The notes under the pieces: generated by a model | What the model was told of the DNA's origin: nothing | Databases searched by the model: none | The model's input: only the letters and a program-made list of their open reading frames with translations | Source of the DNA: Geobacter argillaceus | GTDB lineage: Bacteria > Desulfobacterota > Desulfuromonadia > Geobacterales > DSM-12255 | Direction: 5' to 3' | DNA: 64,000 nt | Assembly (NCBI RefSeq): GCF_007830735.1 | Contig: NZ_VLLN01000015.1 | Span: 1-64,000, forward strand | Part shown: positions 8,243-18,883 of the stretch, one piece after another | Layout of the letters: every line of letters starts with the position of its first letter | How positions within the stretch are numbered: the stretch's first letter is position 1 | Made by a program: the position numbers and the translations under genes

Positions 8243-9988
8243 GTGAAAAAGAGCAAAAAGCAGATCATTGGAACTCCTTTGACCGATGTGGTCAGTAACA
8301 ACCTGCGCTCGCACCTGCATTTCTCTTCCGAAACCGGGCAGATATGGCTGCATGAACACCGTATGCTTCTTGTTCATGCCGATGCTCATGCGCAGATGCG
8401 CCGTGAGTTGATCGATACCCTTGGCATGGACCGCGCTCGAGGCCTGCTCATGCGCATGGGGTATGCCTCCGGCGTGAGCGATTTTGAACTGACCCGTATC
8501 AGCCCGGAGGTGACCAGTGATCTTGATGCTTTCATGGCCGGACCTCTTCTTCATACACTGGAAGGAATCGTAAAAACTACCATCCCGAAGCTTGAGATAG
8601 ACCGAAAAAAGGGAAAATTCTATGTCGAGGCAATGTGGGAGAATTCTTGGGAAGGACAGGCGCATCTTCGCCATTACGGTGAGTCTTCTGAATGCGTGTG
8701 TTGGAACCTGATCGGTTATGCCAGTGGCTATACATCCGCATTCATGGGGCGACAGATTCTGTGCAAGGAGTTTGAGTGCATTTCCAAAGGCGCTAACCAC
8801 TGCTACATGATCGGTAAACCGGTCGAGGATTGGGAGGATGCAAGCGATTTCGCGCATTTCCTGAACAAGGAGTCAATTGCCGAACAACTCATGGGTCTCC
8901 AGACCCAGATCGTACAGTTGCGCTCCGCCATGGGTGAAAAGAAATTACCCTCGGATATTGTCGGCAATTCGCTGAACTTTCTTGGCGCCTATGAATTACT
9001 CACCCAAGCAGCAGCGAGTCAGATCACGGTACTTTTGCAGGGTGAGACGGGTGTTGGCAAGGAAGTTTTTGCCCGCACCCTGCATGACAAAGGAAGTCGC
9101 TGCAAGGAACCGTTCATCGCCATCAACTGCGCCGCTATTCCCCATGATCTCGTTGAATCAGAACTGTTCGGTGTTGAAAAGGGAGCCTTTACGGGCGCTC
9201 TCGTTTCCAGGCCCGGTCGTTTCGAACGGGCTAATGGAGGCACGCTGTTTCTTGATGAAGTTGGTGACCTGCCTCTTTCGGCGCAGGCGAAGCTGCTGCG
9301 TGTGCTGCAGGAAGGGGAGGTTGAACGCCTAGGGGGTACAACGACACACAAGGTTAACGTGCGGTTGGTCACCGCAACCAACATTGACCTGAGGCAACTG
9401 GTCGCGGAAGGTAAATTTCGATCCGATCTGTATTACCGGCTCAACGCTTTGCAGATCCACATTCCGCCATTAAGAGAACGTAAGTTGGATATCTTGCTAC
9501 TTGCCAAAAACTTCCTCAAGAAATACTCCGCGATCAATGGCAAGAAACTGCGCGGTTTTTCCGATAAGGCCAAGCTGGCGTTACTGGCTTATCAATGGCC
9601 GGGCAACATCCGTGAACTGCAAAACGTTGTGGAACGCGGTGTTATGCTCGCCCCGAACGGCACTCACCTTACGATAAACCATATGTTTCCGTCGTACAAC
9701 AACGATAGTTCGCTCGAATTCGGACTCGATGCAAAAGGCGGGTTGAGCGACAGCCAGCGGGAAAGCGGCAAAGATTTTTGTGAGGCTATCCTGAGTGGCA
9801 AGATAACGATGGAGCAGGCCAATAACATGTTGGCAACAGCCGCCGTAGAAAAGGCTAACGGTAACCTTTCCGCTGCAGCCAGGATGCTGGGGCTGACCAG
9901 GCCGCAGCTGGCGTACCGGCTTGAGCACCAGCACGAAAATGTAATCGTAAAATCCACAAGAGCCAGAACAGCATCCAAAGTTTTGTGA
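8243..9988 (+). CDS. XylR/DmpR-type sigma-54 dependent activator, probable regulator of bss
   Basis: The preferred start is GTG 8243 behind AAAAAGGGCATTACG, giving 581 residues; an in-frame ATG at 8153 would add 30 poorly conserved residues. Domains in order: a XylR_N-like aromatic effector domain (about 20-140), a V4R domain (about 145-220) with the cysteine-rich stretch [14 protein letters not shown], a sigma-54 AAA+ domain with Walker A GETGVGKE, the sigma-54 contact loop GAFTGA and Walker B TLFLDEVG, and a Fis-type C-terminal HTH ([20 protein letters not shown]). XylR and DmpR respond directly to toluene or phenols. Placed divergently from bss, it probably senses toluene or a relative and activates the bss promoter; the ligand is inference. 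Confidence 0.88.
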   Translation: MKKSKKQIIGTPLTDVVSNNLRSHLHFSSETGQIWLHEHRMLLVHADAHAQMRRELIDTLGMDRARGLLMRMGYASGVSDFELTRISPEVTSDLDAFMAGPLLHTLEGIVKTTIPKLEIDRKKGKFYVEAMWENSWEGQAHLRHYGESSECVCWNLIGYASGYTSAFMGRQILCKEFECISKGANHCYMIGKPVEDWEDASDFAHFLNKESIAEQLMGLQTQIVQLRSAMGEKKLPSDIVGNSLNFLGAYELLTQAAASQITVLLQGETGVGKEVFARTLHDKGSRCKEPFIAINCAAIPHDLVESELFGVEKGAFTGALVSRPGRFERANGGTLFLDEVGDLPLSAQAKLLRVLQEGEVERLGGTTTHKVNVRLVTATNIDLRQLVAEGKFRSDLYYRLNALQIHIPPLRERKLDILLLAKNFLKKYSAINGKKLRGFSDKAKLALLAYQWPGNIRELQNVVERGVMLAPNGTHLTINHMFPSYNNDSSLEFGLDAKGGLSDSQRESGKDFCEAILSGKITMEQANNMLATAAVEKANGNLSAAARMLGLTRPQLAYRLEHQHENVIVKSTRARTASKVL

Positions 9989-10135
9989 ACCTTTTAACAA
10001 GTAAAACATTTGTGAGTCCCCGTGGAAGGGGCTACTCTGCAGCATCAGAAAAGCAGAATTATAACCTGGGCGAGATTGTCTACGCATCCGTCCTGTCTGG
10101 TATTTACGAGCAGATGCGCGACTGAGCACAAGCTT

Positions 10136-10178
10136 GAAAATCCTCGTGTCGGCGGCTCGATTCCGTCTCTTGGCACCA
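10136..10178 (+). other. tRNA-Phe 3'-half fragment (possible attachment-site remnant)
   Basis: The segment runs from GAAAATCCTCG, which is the anticodon loop and 3' anticodon stem of tRNA-Phe(GAA), through an intact T-arm (GGCGG, loop CTCGATT, CCGTC) to TCTTGGCACCA. The 5' half does not match a tRNA-Phe. A partial duplicate of this type, anticodon loop to CCA, is what tRNA-targeting integrases leave at the far end of an element. It lies between the bss regulator and the atp promoter. Confidence 0.55.
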
Positions 10179-10286
10179 TTTAACGGGAACTTACGATACC
10201 GACCGTGAGTGCCCGTTTTTGTTTTGACGCAGATCGAAATCTTGCTACGACCAAGCAATCCTTGCTCTGTCGGCGGAGCCGAGCAA

Positions 10287-10330
10287 TACGCATGACAAGT
10301 CATGCTCCATACCGACTGAGCTATCTGGGC
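10287..10330 (-). other. tRNA 5'-half-like fragment
   Basis: On the minus strand the sequence GCCCAGATAGCTCAGTCGGT followed by atgGAGC reproduces an acceptor 5' strand and D-arm, close to the start of many tRNA-Phe genes. The next bases form a short GCATGA/TCATGC hairpin instead of a proper anticodon arm, and no matching T-arm or CCA follows. I therefore read it as tRNA debris. The remainder of 9989-10491 shows no gene. Confidence 0.4.
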
Positions 10331-10491
10331 GAGGTCTTTAGTGTGGCAATCCTGACTTCCCGCTTCACCTTACTTTCCCTATTCCTTCATGACGCTAGTT
10401 TCAGCGATATGTCCATATTCTCATCTGTTGTTGATAGATGGGAAAACACCGAAAACCACCATGTTAAATAATTTTTATGACTTGAAAAAAC

Positions 10492-10520
10492 TTGACACCC
10501 CTGGTCGGCTGTGGTACCTA
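10492..10520 (+). promoter_or_regulatory. Sigma-70 promoter of the ATP synthase operon
   Basis: TTGACA (10492-10497) is a perfect -35 box, followed by a 17-base spacer and TACCTA (10515-10520). The predicted transcript start is near 10527, about 98 bases before atpX. Confidence 0.7.
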
Positions 10521-10571
10521 TCGACCGTTTTGAAGCCAGGGGGGCCGCGGTCCTCCAATTTTTTGTATGCA

Positions 10572-10590
10572 GTATACAATTTTTGTATAC
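10572..10590. promoter_or_regulatory. Palindrome in the atp leader
   Basis: GTATACAATTTTTGTATAC has two 8-base arms (GTATACAA/TTGTATAC) and is preceded by a related GTATGCA at 10565-10571. It lies between the predicted transcript start and atpX, so it could be an operator or a leader hairpin. The string TGTATACAATTC recurs at 18789-18800, upstream of the GspE-like gene. Confidence 0.45.
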
Positions 10591-10624
10591 AAGATATCTA
10601 ATTTTGACCGGCAAGGGGTGTACG

Positions 10625-11050
10625 GTGATCAATCTCGATTTAGCCTTTGTCATCCAGTTGATCAACTTCCTGATCCTGGTGCTCATTCTTAACATCTTTC
10701 TGTACAAGCCGATCCGCAAGGTGCTTGCCGACCGCAGTGGCGAACTGGCTGCAGCCAAGTCCAGGGCCGAAGCTGTGGACAAGGACGTCCAGGACAAGAT
10801 GGCGGAGTACGAGTCCAAACTGCGGGCCGTGAAGGGAGAGGCCGGCAGTGAGCGGGCCACCCTGATCAAGGAGGCCCAGGCCGAGGAAGCGTTAGTGCTG
10901 GAGAAGGCGCGGAAAGAGGCTGCCGATTCACTTGCCGCCATCAAGGAGCGGGTTGCACGGGAAGCCGCTGATGCCAAGCTTCTTCTGCAGGAGCAGGCCC
11001 GCACCCTGTCGCTGGAAATTTGTGAGAAGGTTCTCGGGAGGAGTGTGTAA
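10625..11050 (+). CDS. atpX: F0F1 ATP synthase b' subunit
   Basis: The product has 141 residues from GTG 10625 (MINLDLAFVIQ), preceded by CAAGGGGTGTAC. A single N-terminal membrane helix (about 5-25) is followed by a long alanine- and lysine-rich coiled coil, the usual layout of a peripheral-stalk b-type subunit. Having this gene directly before a second b subunit (atpF) matches other Geobacter genomes, where b and b' form a heterodimeric stalk. The F0 a and c genes are not in this window, so they lie elsewhere in the genome. It is the first gene of the seven-gene operon. Confidence 0.9.
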   Translation: MINLDLAFVIQLINFLILVLILNIFLYKPIRKVLADRSGELAAAKSRAEAVDKDVQDKMAEYESKLRAVKGEAGSERATLIKEAQAEEALVLEKARKEAADSLAAIKERVAREAADAKLLLQEQARTLSLEICEKVLGRSV

Positions 11051-11051
11051 T

Positions 11052-11660
11052 ATGCGGCGGATTTCGTCGATGCGGATTAGTCCTGCTGTTGTGAAGGCAG
11101 TTGTCTCGCTCCTGTTTCTCGGGTTCGCCGTAGTTGCCTCTGCATCCGAAGGGGGGGGCGGCGGTCACGGTGGTGCAGCACAGATGAAGGACTTCATGTG
11201 GCGGTGCATCGATTTTGCAGCGTTGGTGCTGATTATTGTCTGGGCCATCAAGAAGGCCGACATGAAGAAGTCGCTGGCCGACCGCCGGTCCGGCATCGAA
11301 AAGGCCCTGAAGGAGGCCGAAGAGGCCAGGGCCGGGGCCGAGCGGAAGTTTGCCGAGTACAATACCAAGCTGGCCCAGGCCAACAAGGATATAGAGGAAC
11401 TGCAGGCGAACATCCGCCGTGAAGGGCTTGCCGAGAAGGAGCGGATCATTGCCGAGGCAAAGGCCGGCGCCGCGAAGATCAGTGAGCAGGCCCGCGCCGC
11501 AGCCGATCAGGAGGTCCTGAAAGCGAGGGCCGAGCTCCGCAGGGAAGCTGCTCACCTGGCCGTGCAACTGGCAGAGGGGACCCTGAAGGAAAAAATCGAG
11601 AAGAACGACCAGGATCGTCTGGTTGGTGAATATCTTACCAAGGTGGTAAATCTAAAGTGA
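11052..11660 (+). CDS. atpF: F0F1 ATP synthase b subunit
   Basis: The product has 202 residues from ATG 11052, one base after the atpX stop. It begins with a signal-like hydrophobic stretch ending near [11 protein letters not shown] second membrane helix ([15 protein letters not shown]) and a long charged coiled coil (about 75-190) follow. It forms the peripheral stalk with b' and delta. The extra N-terminal hydrophobic segment and poly-Gly linker are longer than in enteric AtpF, which is typical of delta-proteobacterial b subunits. The stop overlaps the GTG start of atpH. Confidence 0.92.
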   Translation: MRRISSMRISPAVVKAVVSLLFLGFAVVASASEGGGGGHGGAAQMKDFMWRCIDFAALVLIIVWAIKKADMKKSLADRRSGIEKALKEAEEARAGAERKFAEYNTKLAQANKDIEELQANIRREGLAEKERIIAEAKAGAAKISEQARAAADQEVLKARAELRREAAHLAVQLAEGTLKEKIEKNDQDRLVGEYLTKVVNLK

Positions 11661-12199
11661 GTGCAAGCGCGATAGCAAGACGGTATGCCAAGGCCCTCGT
11701 GCAGCTCGGTGCGGAAGAGGGATCAGTGGAGCGGTTTCACAGCGAACTGACCACTGTCGAGGCCCTGTTCGCTTCCAATCCGGCCCTCGGAGCGCTGTTT
11801 GCCAATCCGGCGTATGGCATCGAGGCAAAGCGTGAAATCCTCAAGGATGTGAACGCCAGGTTGACTGCTTCCACGACCATCGGGAATTTTCTGCTCCTGC
11901 TCCTGGAGCGCGGCAGGATTGCCGCTCTTCCCCAGATCGTGGCCAGTTTCAGCTCCCTTGCCGACGACCTTTCCGGTGTGGTCAGGCCGGTTGTGACGAC
12001 GGCCCGGCCACTCGATGAAGCCCAGGTGGCGGAGATCAAGAGCGCCCTTGAGAAAAACACCGGCAAGAAGGTGGCGCTCACGGTGAATGTCGATCCGGCC
12101 CTTATCGGCGGTATCGTCACCAAGATCGGTAACACGGTATTTGACGGCAGTGTGAAAACCCAGTTAACTCGGATTGAAGATACATTACAGAAGGGGTGA
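11657..12199 (+). CDS. atpH: ATP synthase delta subunit
   Basis: The product has 180 residues, starting at GTG 11657 and overlapping the atpF stop by four bases. It begins [15 protein letters not shown], the conserved start of OSCP/delta proteins, and ends with the conserved [20 protein letters not shown] segment. It joins the peripheral stalk to the top of the alpha/beta hexamer. Its place between atpF and atpA is standard. Confidence 0.95.
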   Translation: MSASAIARRYAKALVQLGAEEGSVERFHSELTTVEALFASNPALGALFANPAYGIEAKREILKDVNARLTASTTIGNFLLLLLERGRIAALPQIVASFSSLADDLSGVVRPVVTTARPLDEAQVAEIKSALEKNTGKKVALTVNVDPALIGGIVTKIGNTVFDGSVKTQLTRIEDTLQKG

Positions 12200-12208
12200 G
12201 ACGAACCA

Positions 12209-13717
12209 ATGGAAATCAGAGCCGAAGAAATCAGCGAAATAATCCGCAAGCAGATCAAGGAGTACGGCAAAGAAGTCGAAGTTGCCGAGACCGGCACGAT
12301 TATCTCGATCGGTGACGGGATCGCCCGCATTCACGGTCTGGACAAGGCCATGGCCGGCGAGCTGCTGGAGTTTCCCGGCGGTGTTTCCGGAATGTGCCTC
12401 AACCTGGAAGAGGATAACGTTGGTGCCGCCATCCTCGGTGACTTCGAGGCCATCAAGGAAGGCGACACGGTCAAGCGGACCGGCCGCATCGTCGAGGTCC
12501 CGGTGGGCGACGCCCTTATCGGTCGCGTCGTGGACGCCATCGGTCAGCCGATCGACGGCAAGGGACCGATCAACAGCAGCGATTTCCGCAAGGTGGAAGT
12601 AAAGGCCCCGGGCATCGTTCAGCGAAAGTCGGTGCATCAGCCGATGCAGACCGGCCTCAAGGCGATCGACTCCATGGTGCCTATCGGGCGCGGACAGCGG
12701 GAGCTGATCATCGGCGACCGCCAGACCGGCAAGACCGCCGTTGCCATGGATACCATCATCAATCAGAAGGGTGGCGATGTTGTCTGCATCTACGTCGCCA
12801 TCGGGCAGAAGCGTTCCACGGTTGCCCAGGTTGTGAGCAAGCTGCAGGAGCACGGCGCCATGGATTACACCATCGTCGTTGCCGCCACCGCCTCGGAGCC
12901 GGCACCGCTCCAGTTCATCGCCCCTTATACCGGTGTTACCATGGGCGAGTACTTCCGCGACAATGCCAAGCACGCCTTGATCATCTACGACGACCTCTCC
13001 AAGCAGGCCGTTGCCTATCGTCAGCTTTCGCTCCTCCTTCGCCGTCCTCCGGGGCGCGAGGCGTATCCGGGCGACGTCTTCTACCTCCACAGCCGTCTGC
13101 TGGAGCGTGCCTGCAAGCTGTCCGACGAGTGTGGAGCCGGCTCCCTGACCGCTCTGCCGATCATCGAGACCCAGGCCGGTGACGTTTCCGCCTATATTCC
13201 GACCAACGTCATCTCCATTACCGACGGTCAGATCTTCCTGGAGTCCGACCTGTTCTACTCCGGTGTCCGTCCGGCCATCAACGTCGGTATCTCCGTCTCC
13301 CGCGTCGGTGGCTCCGCCCAGGTAAAGGCAATGAAGCAGGTTGCCGGTACGCTGCGTCTGAACCTGGCCCAGTATCGCGAGATGGCTGCGTTCGCCCAGT
13401 TCGGTTCCGACCTGGACAAGGCTACCCAGATGCAGCTGGCACGTGGCGAGCGTCTCGTCGAGATCCTCAAGCAGGCCCAGTACCAGCCGGTGCCGGTTGA
13501 GAAGCAGGTGCTCATCGTCTTTGCCGCCAACAACGGCTACCTGGACGAGTACCCTGTTCTGTCACTCAAGCGCTACGAGCAGGAGCTCAACTCCTTCTTC
13601 GATTCCCGCAAGTCAGATGTTGTTGCCGAACTCCGCGACAAAAAGGCGATCGACGACGATCTGAAGGCGAAGCTGGTTGCCTGCCTCAATGAGTTCAAGA
13701 AGGAATTTACTGCCTAA
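12209..13717 (+). CDS. atpA: ATP synthase alpha subunit
   Basis: The product has 502 residues, a normal family length. It carries the P-loop GDRQTGKTA near residue 170, the alpha-type [19 protein letters not shown] and the family signature [17 protein letters not shown]. It forms the non-catalytic nucleotide sites of F1. The gene follows atpH by nine bases and precedes atpG by 18. Confidence 0.98.
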   Translation: MEIRAEEISEIIRKQIKEYGKEVEVAETGTIISIGDGIARIHGLDKAMAGELLEFPGGVSGMCLNLEEDNVGAAILGDFEAIKEGDTVKRTGRIVEVPVGDALIGRVVDAIGQPIDGKGPINSSDFRKVEVKAPGIVQRKSVHQPMQTGLKAIDSMVPIGRGQRELIIGDRQTGKTAVAMDTIINQKGGDVVCIYVAIGQKRSTVAQVVSKLQEHGAMDYTIVVAATASEPAPLQFIAPYTGVTMGEYFRDNAKHALIIYDDLSKQAVAYRQLSLLLRRPPGREAYPGDVFYLHSRLLERACKLSDECGAGSLTALPIIETQAGDVSAYIPTNVISITDGQIFLESDLFYSGVRPAINVGISVSRVGGSAQVKAMKQVAGTLRLNLAQYREMAAFAQFGSDLDKATQMQLARGERLVEILKQAQYQPVPVEKQVLIVFAANNGYLDEYPVLSLKRYEQELNSFFDSRKSDVVAELRDKKAIDDDLKAKLVACLNEFKKEFTA

Positions 13718-13735
13718 TAAGGACGGTCAGCCGTT

Positions 13736-16073
<2,338 letters not shown>

Positions 16074-16078
16074 AGTCG

Positions 16079-16130
16079 GTGACTGGTAACTGGTGACTAG
16101 TGACTGGTAGGGGCGACCCGCAGGTCGCCC
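16079..16130. repeat. GACTGGT repeats and hairpin between atpD and atpC
   Basis: Positions 16079-16110 contain several copies of GTGACTGGT-like units. They are followed by a perfect 8-bp hairpin, GGGCGACC (16111-16118) with GGTCGCCC (16123-16130) and a CGCA loop. No U-tract follows. It may tune atpC expression, or be a dispersed intergenic repeat that landed in the operon. Confidence 0.5.
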
Positions 16131-16145
16131 TGAAAGGATTCATAG

Positions 16146-16562
16146 ATGGCTGAGAAACTGAAGCTCGAACTGGTAACCCCTTACAAGAAGGTCCTCTCGA
16201 CAGAGGTGGACGAAATCACGGCCAATGGCTCGCTCGGCGAGTTCGGTGTTCTGCCCGGCCATGCCGCGATGCTCACCGCCCTGAAGATCGGCGAACTGAC
16301 CTATAAGCAGGGCGCCGCCGTATCCCATCTGGCGGTGAACTGGGGCTACTTTGAGGTTGAGGACGACACCGTGACGGTTCTGGTGCAGACTGCGGAACCG
16401 GCCGACGAAATAGATCTGGAGCGGGCCAAGGCAGCATTGGGACGGGCAGAGGAAGCACTCAAGAAGCTTACTCCCGAGGACAAGAACTTCGTTGTCTACG
16501 AGGCAGCACTGGAGCGGGCACTTATCCGGATGCAGGTTGCCGGCAAGGCTGCCCGCAGATAA
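16146..16562 (+). CDS. atpC: ATP synthase epsilon subunit
   Basis: The product has 138 residues. The N-terminal beta-sandwich has the conserved NGSLGEFGVLPGHAAMLTAL segment, and the C-terminal part is the helical hairpin. The subunit links gamma to the c-ring and inhibits ATP hydrolysis. It is the last gene of the operon, followed by a strong terminator. Confidence 0.95.
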   Translation: MAEKLKLELVTPYKKVLSTEVDEITANGSLGEFGVLPGHAAMLTALKIGELTYKQGAAVSHLAVNWGYFEVEDDTVTVLVQTAEPADEIDLERAKAALGRAEEALKKLTPEDKNFVVYEAALERALIRMQVAGKAARR

Positions 16563-16583
16563 GCGATACCATATATGATCGAG

Positions 16584-16610
16584 AAAGAGCGGCTCAGCCG
16601 CTCTTTTTTT
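16584..16610 (+). terminator. Intrinsic terminator of the atp operon
   Basis: AAAGAGCGGC (16584-16593), loop TCA and GCCGCTCTTT (16597-16606) form a 10-bp stem running into a T-tract. It lies 22 bases after the atpC stop. Confidence 0.9.
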
Positions 16611-16696
16611 ATGTCTGTTGCCAGCAATATCGCTGGAGAGATAAAGGAGCTCATGGCATAACAATACCAAACGATTTCGTTGAAAGGAGTGACCGC

Positions 16697-17725
16697 ATGG
16701 GCGCGACCTTGCCTGTTATTGCCGTAACCATGGGGGACCCGTGTGGCATCGGTCCCGAGATCATTGCTCGCGCCGTTTCCCTGCCCGACGTAGCTCACCT
16801 GTGCCGACCGCTGGTCCTGGGCGATTTGGGCGCCATGGAGCGCGCTATCGCTGTTACCGGAACCCGGCTTTCCCTGAAACCGGTCTCGGCCGATGCCCTG
16901 CCTGAGTATTTCCCTGCCGACACCCTGCACGTACTGCCGCTGTCACACCTCGCCCGGGAAGAGATGCCGTTCGGCACGCCCACGGTGGCGGTTGGCACGG
17001 CTGTCCACAGCTACATCCTTGAGGCGGTACGTCTCTGCCAGTCCGGTATTGCTGCGGCGATGGCCACGGCACCGATCAGCAAGGATGTCCTGAATCGAGC
17101 CGGTTACCGTTACCCCGGACATACCGAGCTCCTGGCAGAGCTGACCGGCACGGGGGATGTGGTCATGATGCTGGCCGGCGAGCGGTTGCGCGTGTCATTG
17201 GTCACGATCCATGAGGCGTTGCGCGATGTTCCCGAACTGCTGACCATTGAGCGGGTATTGACCACGATCAGGATCACCCGTGATGACCTCGCCCGATACT
17301 ACAAGCCGAACCCGAAACTGGCCGTGCTGGCCCTCAATCCCCACTGTGGCGAAGGTGGACTGTTCGGCGACGAGGAGGAGCGGATTATCGCTCCGGCCGT
17401 TGCCCTGGCCCGCTCTGAGGGGATCGATGCGGTGGGACCGCTCTCCGCTGACACGCTCTTTCACTTTGCCGTTCGCGGCGATTATGACGGAGTGGTCTGC
17501 ATGTACCACGACCAGGGATTGATCCCTCTCAAGCTGCTCCATTTCGACGACGGGGTGAACGTCACCCTGGGGCTTCCCATCATCCGCACATCAGTGGATC
17601 ATGGGACTGCCTACGACCTCGCCGGAACAGGTCGGGCATCGGCGGAAAGCATGAAGGCCGCTATTGTCATGGCTGCCGATATGGCGGCAGTGAAGCAGCG
17701 CGAGGGGAAGGGAACGGAAAGATAA
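16697..17725 (+). CDS. pdxA: 4-hydroxythreonine-4-phosphate dehydrogenase PdxA
   Basis: The product has 342 residues, starting at ATG 16697 behind AAAGGAGTGACCGC. It has the family's metal-binding histidines in GHTELLAELTG, NPHCGEGGLFG and MYHDQGLIPLK, and the closing motif SVDHGTAYDLAGTG. It oxidises 4-phosphohydroxy-L-threonine in the DXP-dependent route to pyridoxal phosphate. The stop codon overlaps the ATG of mtgA by one base, so the two are translationally coupled. Confidence 0.95.
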   Translation: MGATLPVIAVTMGDPCGIGPEIIARAVSLPDVAHLCRPLVLGDLGAMERAIAVTGTRLSLKPVSADALPEYFPADTLHVLPLSHLAREEMPFGTPTVAVGTAVHSYILEAVRLCQSGIAAAMATAPISKDVLNRAGYRYPGHTELLAELTGTGDVVMMLAGERLRVSLVTIHEALRDVPELLTIERVLTTIRITRDDLARYYKPNPKLAVLALNPHCGEGGLFGDEEERIIAPAVALARSEGIDAVGPLSADTLFHFAVRGDYDGVVCMYHDQGLIPLKLLHFDDGVNVTLGLPIIRTSVDHGTAYDLAGTGRASAESMKAAIVMAADMAAVKQREGKGTER

Positions 17726-18666
17726 TGAAGAAGATACTCATCGCCTGCGCTGGCATTGTCGTCCTGTACCTCGCCTATGTCATCGTTTCCCTGGCACTGA
17801 TGCCGCCGGTCGCTGACCTGGCGAATCGCAAGACCAACGTGTCCATCCAGGTGAAGGACTGGCAGGGTGCGTACCATCCCTTTACCGTTGGCCCCAAGAA
17901 TCACTACTGGACACCGTCTGCTACCATTCCTCCGGAGATGAAATGGAGTGTTATCCTGGCCGAGGATGCCAATTTCTATAAACACGAAGGGATCGACGTC
18001 AAGGCGATCAAGAATGCGATCAAATACGATCTGGAAAAGAAGTCGTTCGCCAAGGGTGCGTCCACCATTACCCAGCAGGTGGCGAAGAACGTCTACCTGT
18101 CCAGGGAAAAGACCCTTACCAGGAAACTGAAAGAAGTGTACCTGGCCCTCAGGATGGAGCAGGAACTGACCAAGGGGCGTATTGTCGAACTCTATCTGAA
18201 TGTGGTGGAGTTGGGTCCTTCAGTCTATGGCATCGGCCACGGCGCCCGCTACTACTTCGGGAAACATCCGTCAGCGTTGACTCCAAGGGAATGTACCTTC
18301 CTGGCGGCAATGCTTCCCGGCCCGCGGGTAGCGTACAACCCATACCGGAACATGGCCAAGGTACTGCGTCGGTCGGACATGATTCTGAAGCTCCTCAGGA
18401 CCAAAGGGGTGCTGAGTGAAGGGGAGTACCGGCTGGCACTGGCAGAGGCCCCCAATATTGCCGGTCTGCAGCGGAAGGTGGAGGAGAGCATCAAGCGCGA
18501 GGAGAGCTTCAAGCCGCTCAGCAGCGCCTCGTTGGGGCCGATGCCCGGACCTGAACAGCCTTCCGCTGCGGAAAAGGAGAACCGGGAGCCGACCGGGCAA
18601 CCGGAAGCAGAGCAACCAAAAGGCGAAAATAGCAGTGCGCCGGCGGAAGGGACTAAAGGTCAGTAA
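17725..18666 (+). CDS. mtgA: Monofunctional peptidoglycan transglycosylase MtgA
   Basis: The product has 313 residues. An N-terminal membrane helix (about 4-25) is followed by a GT51 domain with the catalytic-glutamate motif EDANFYKHEGID and the signature KGASTITQQVAKNVYLS. No transpeptidase domain follows. It polymerises lipid II into glycan chains at the periplasmic face of the inner membrane. A proline-, glutamate- and serine-rich tail of about 60 residues, probably disordered, extends past the usual end of the family. Confidence 0.92.
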   Translation: MKKILIACAGIVVLYLAYVIVSLALMPPVADLANRKTNVSIQVKDWQGAYHPFTVGPKNHYWTPSATIPPEMKWSVILAEDANFYKHEGIDVKAIKNAIKYDLEKKSFAKGASTITQQVAKNVYLSREKTLTRKLKEVYLALRMEQELTKGRIVELYLNVVELGPSVYGIGHGARYYFGKHPSALTPRECTFLAAMLPGPRVAYNPYRNMAKVLRRSDMILKLLRTKGVLSEGEYRLALAEAPNIAGLQRKVEESIKREESFKPLSSASLGPMPGPEQPSAAEKENREPTGQPEAEQPKGENSSAPAEGTKGQ

Positions 18667-18691
18667 GACAATTCCATTGGTCGGATCGAGA

Positions 18692-18716
18692 AAAAGGAGG
18701 GGAGACCCTCCTTTTC
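18692..18716 (+). terminator. Terminator after mtgA
   Basis: AAAAGGAGGG (18692-18701), loop GAGA and CCCTCCTTTT (18706-18715) form a 10-bp stem 25 bases after the mtgA stop. Confidence 0.8.
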
Positions 18717-18883
18717 TTGTTATGAGCTGTAACATTCTTTAGAAAAAAGACAAGTTAAGCTTAAGAATTCAGAGCTATTACCGAATACTGTATACAATTC
18801 ATCAACGATATCTTCACTGTCGGTAGCGAATCACCGGAGATGATCAACCAACGTTACAATACAGTCCGGGAACGGAGGATGGT

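Noticed and set aside
10287-10330. A complete tRNA gene on the minus strand
   Set aside because: Only the acceptor 5' strand and D-arm are tRNA-like; the anticodon arm and T-arm do not form.
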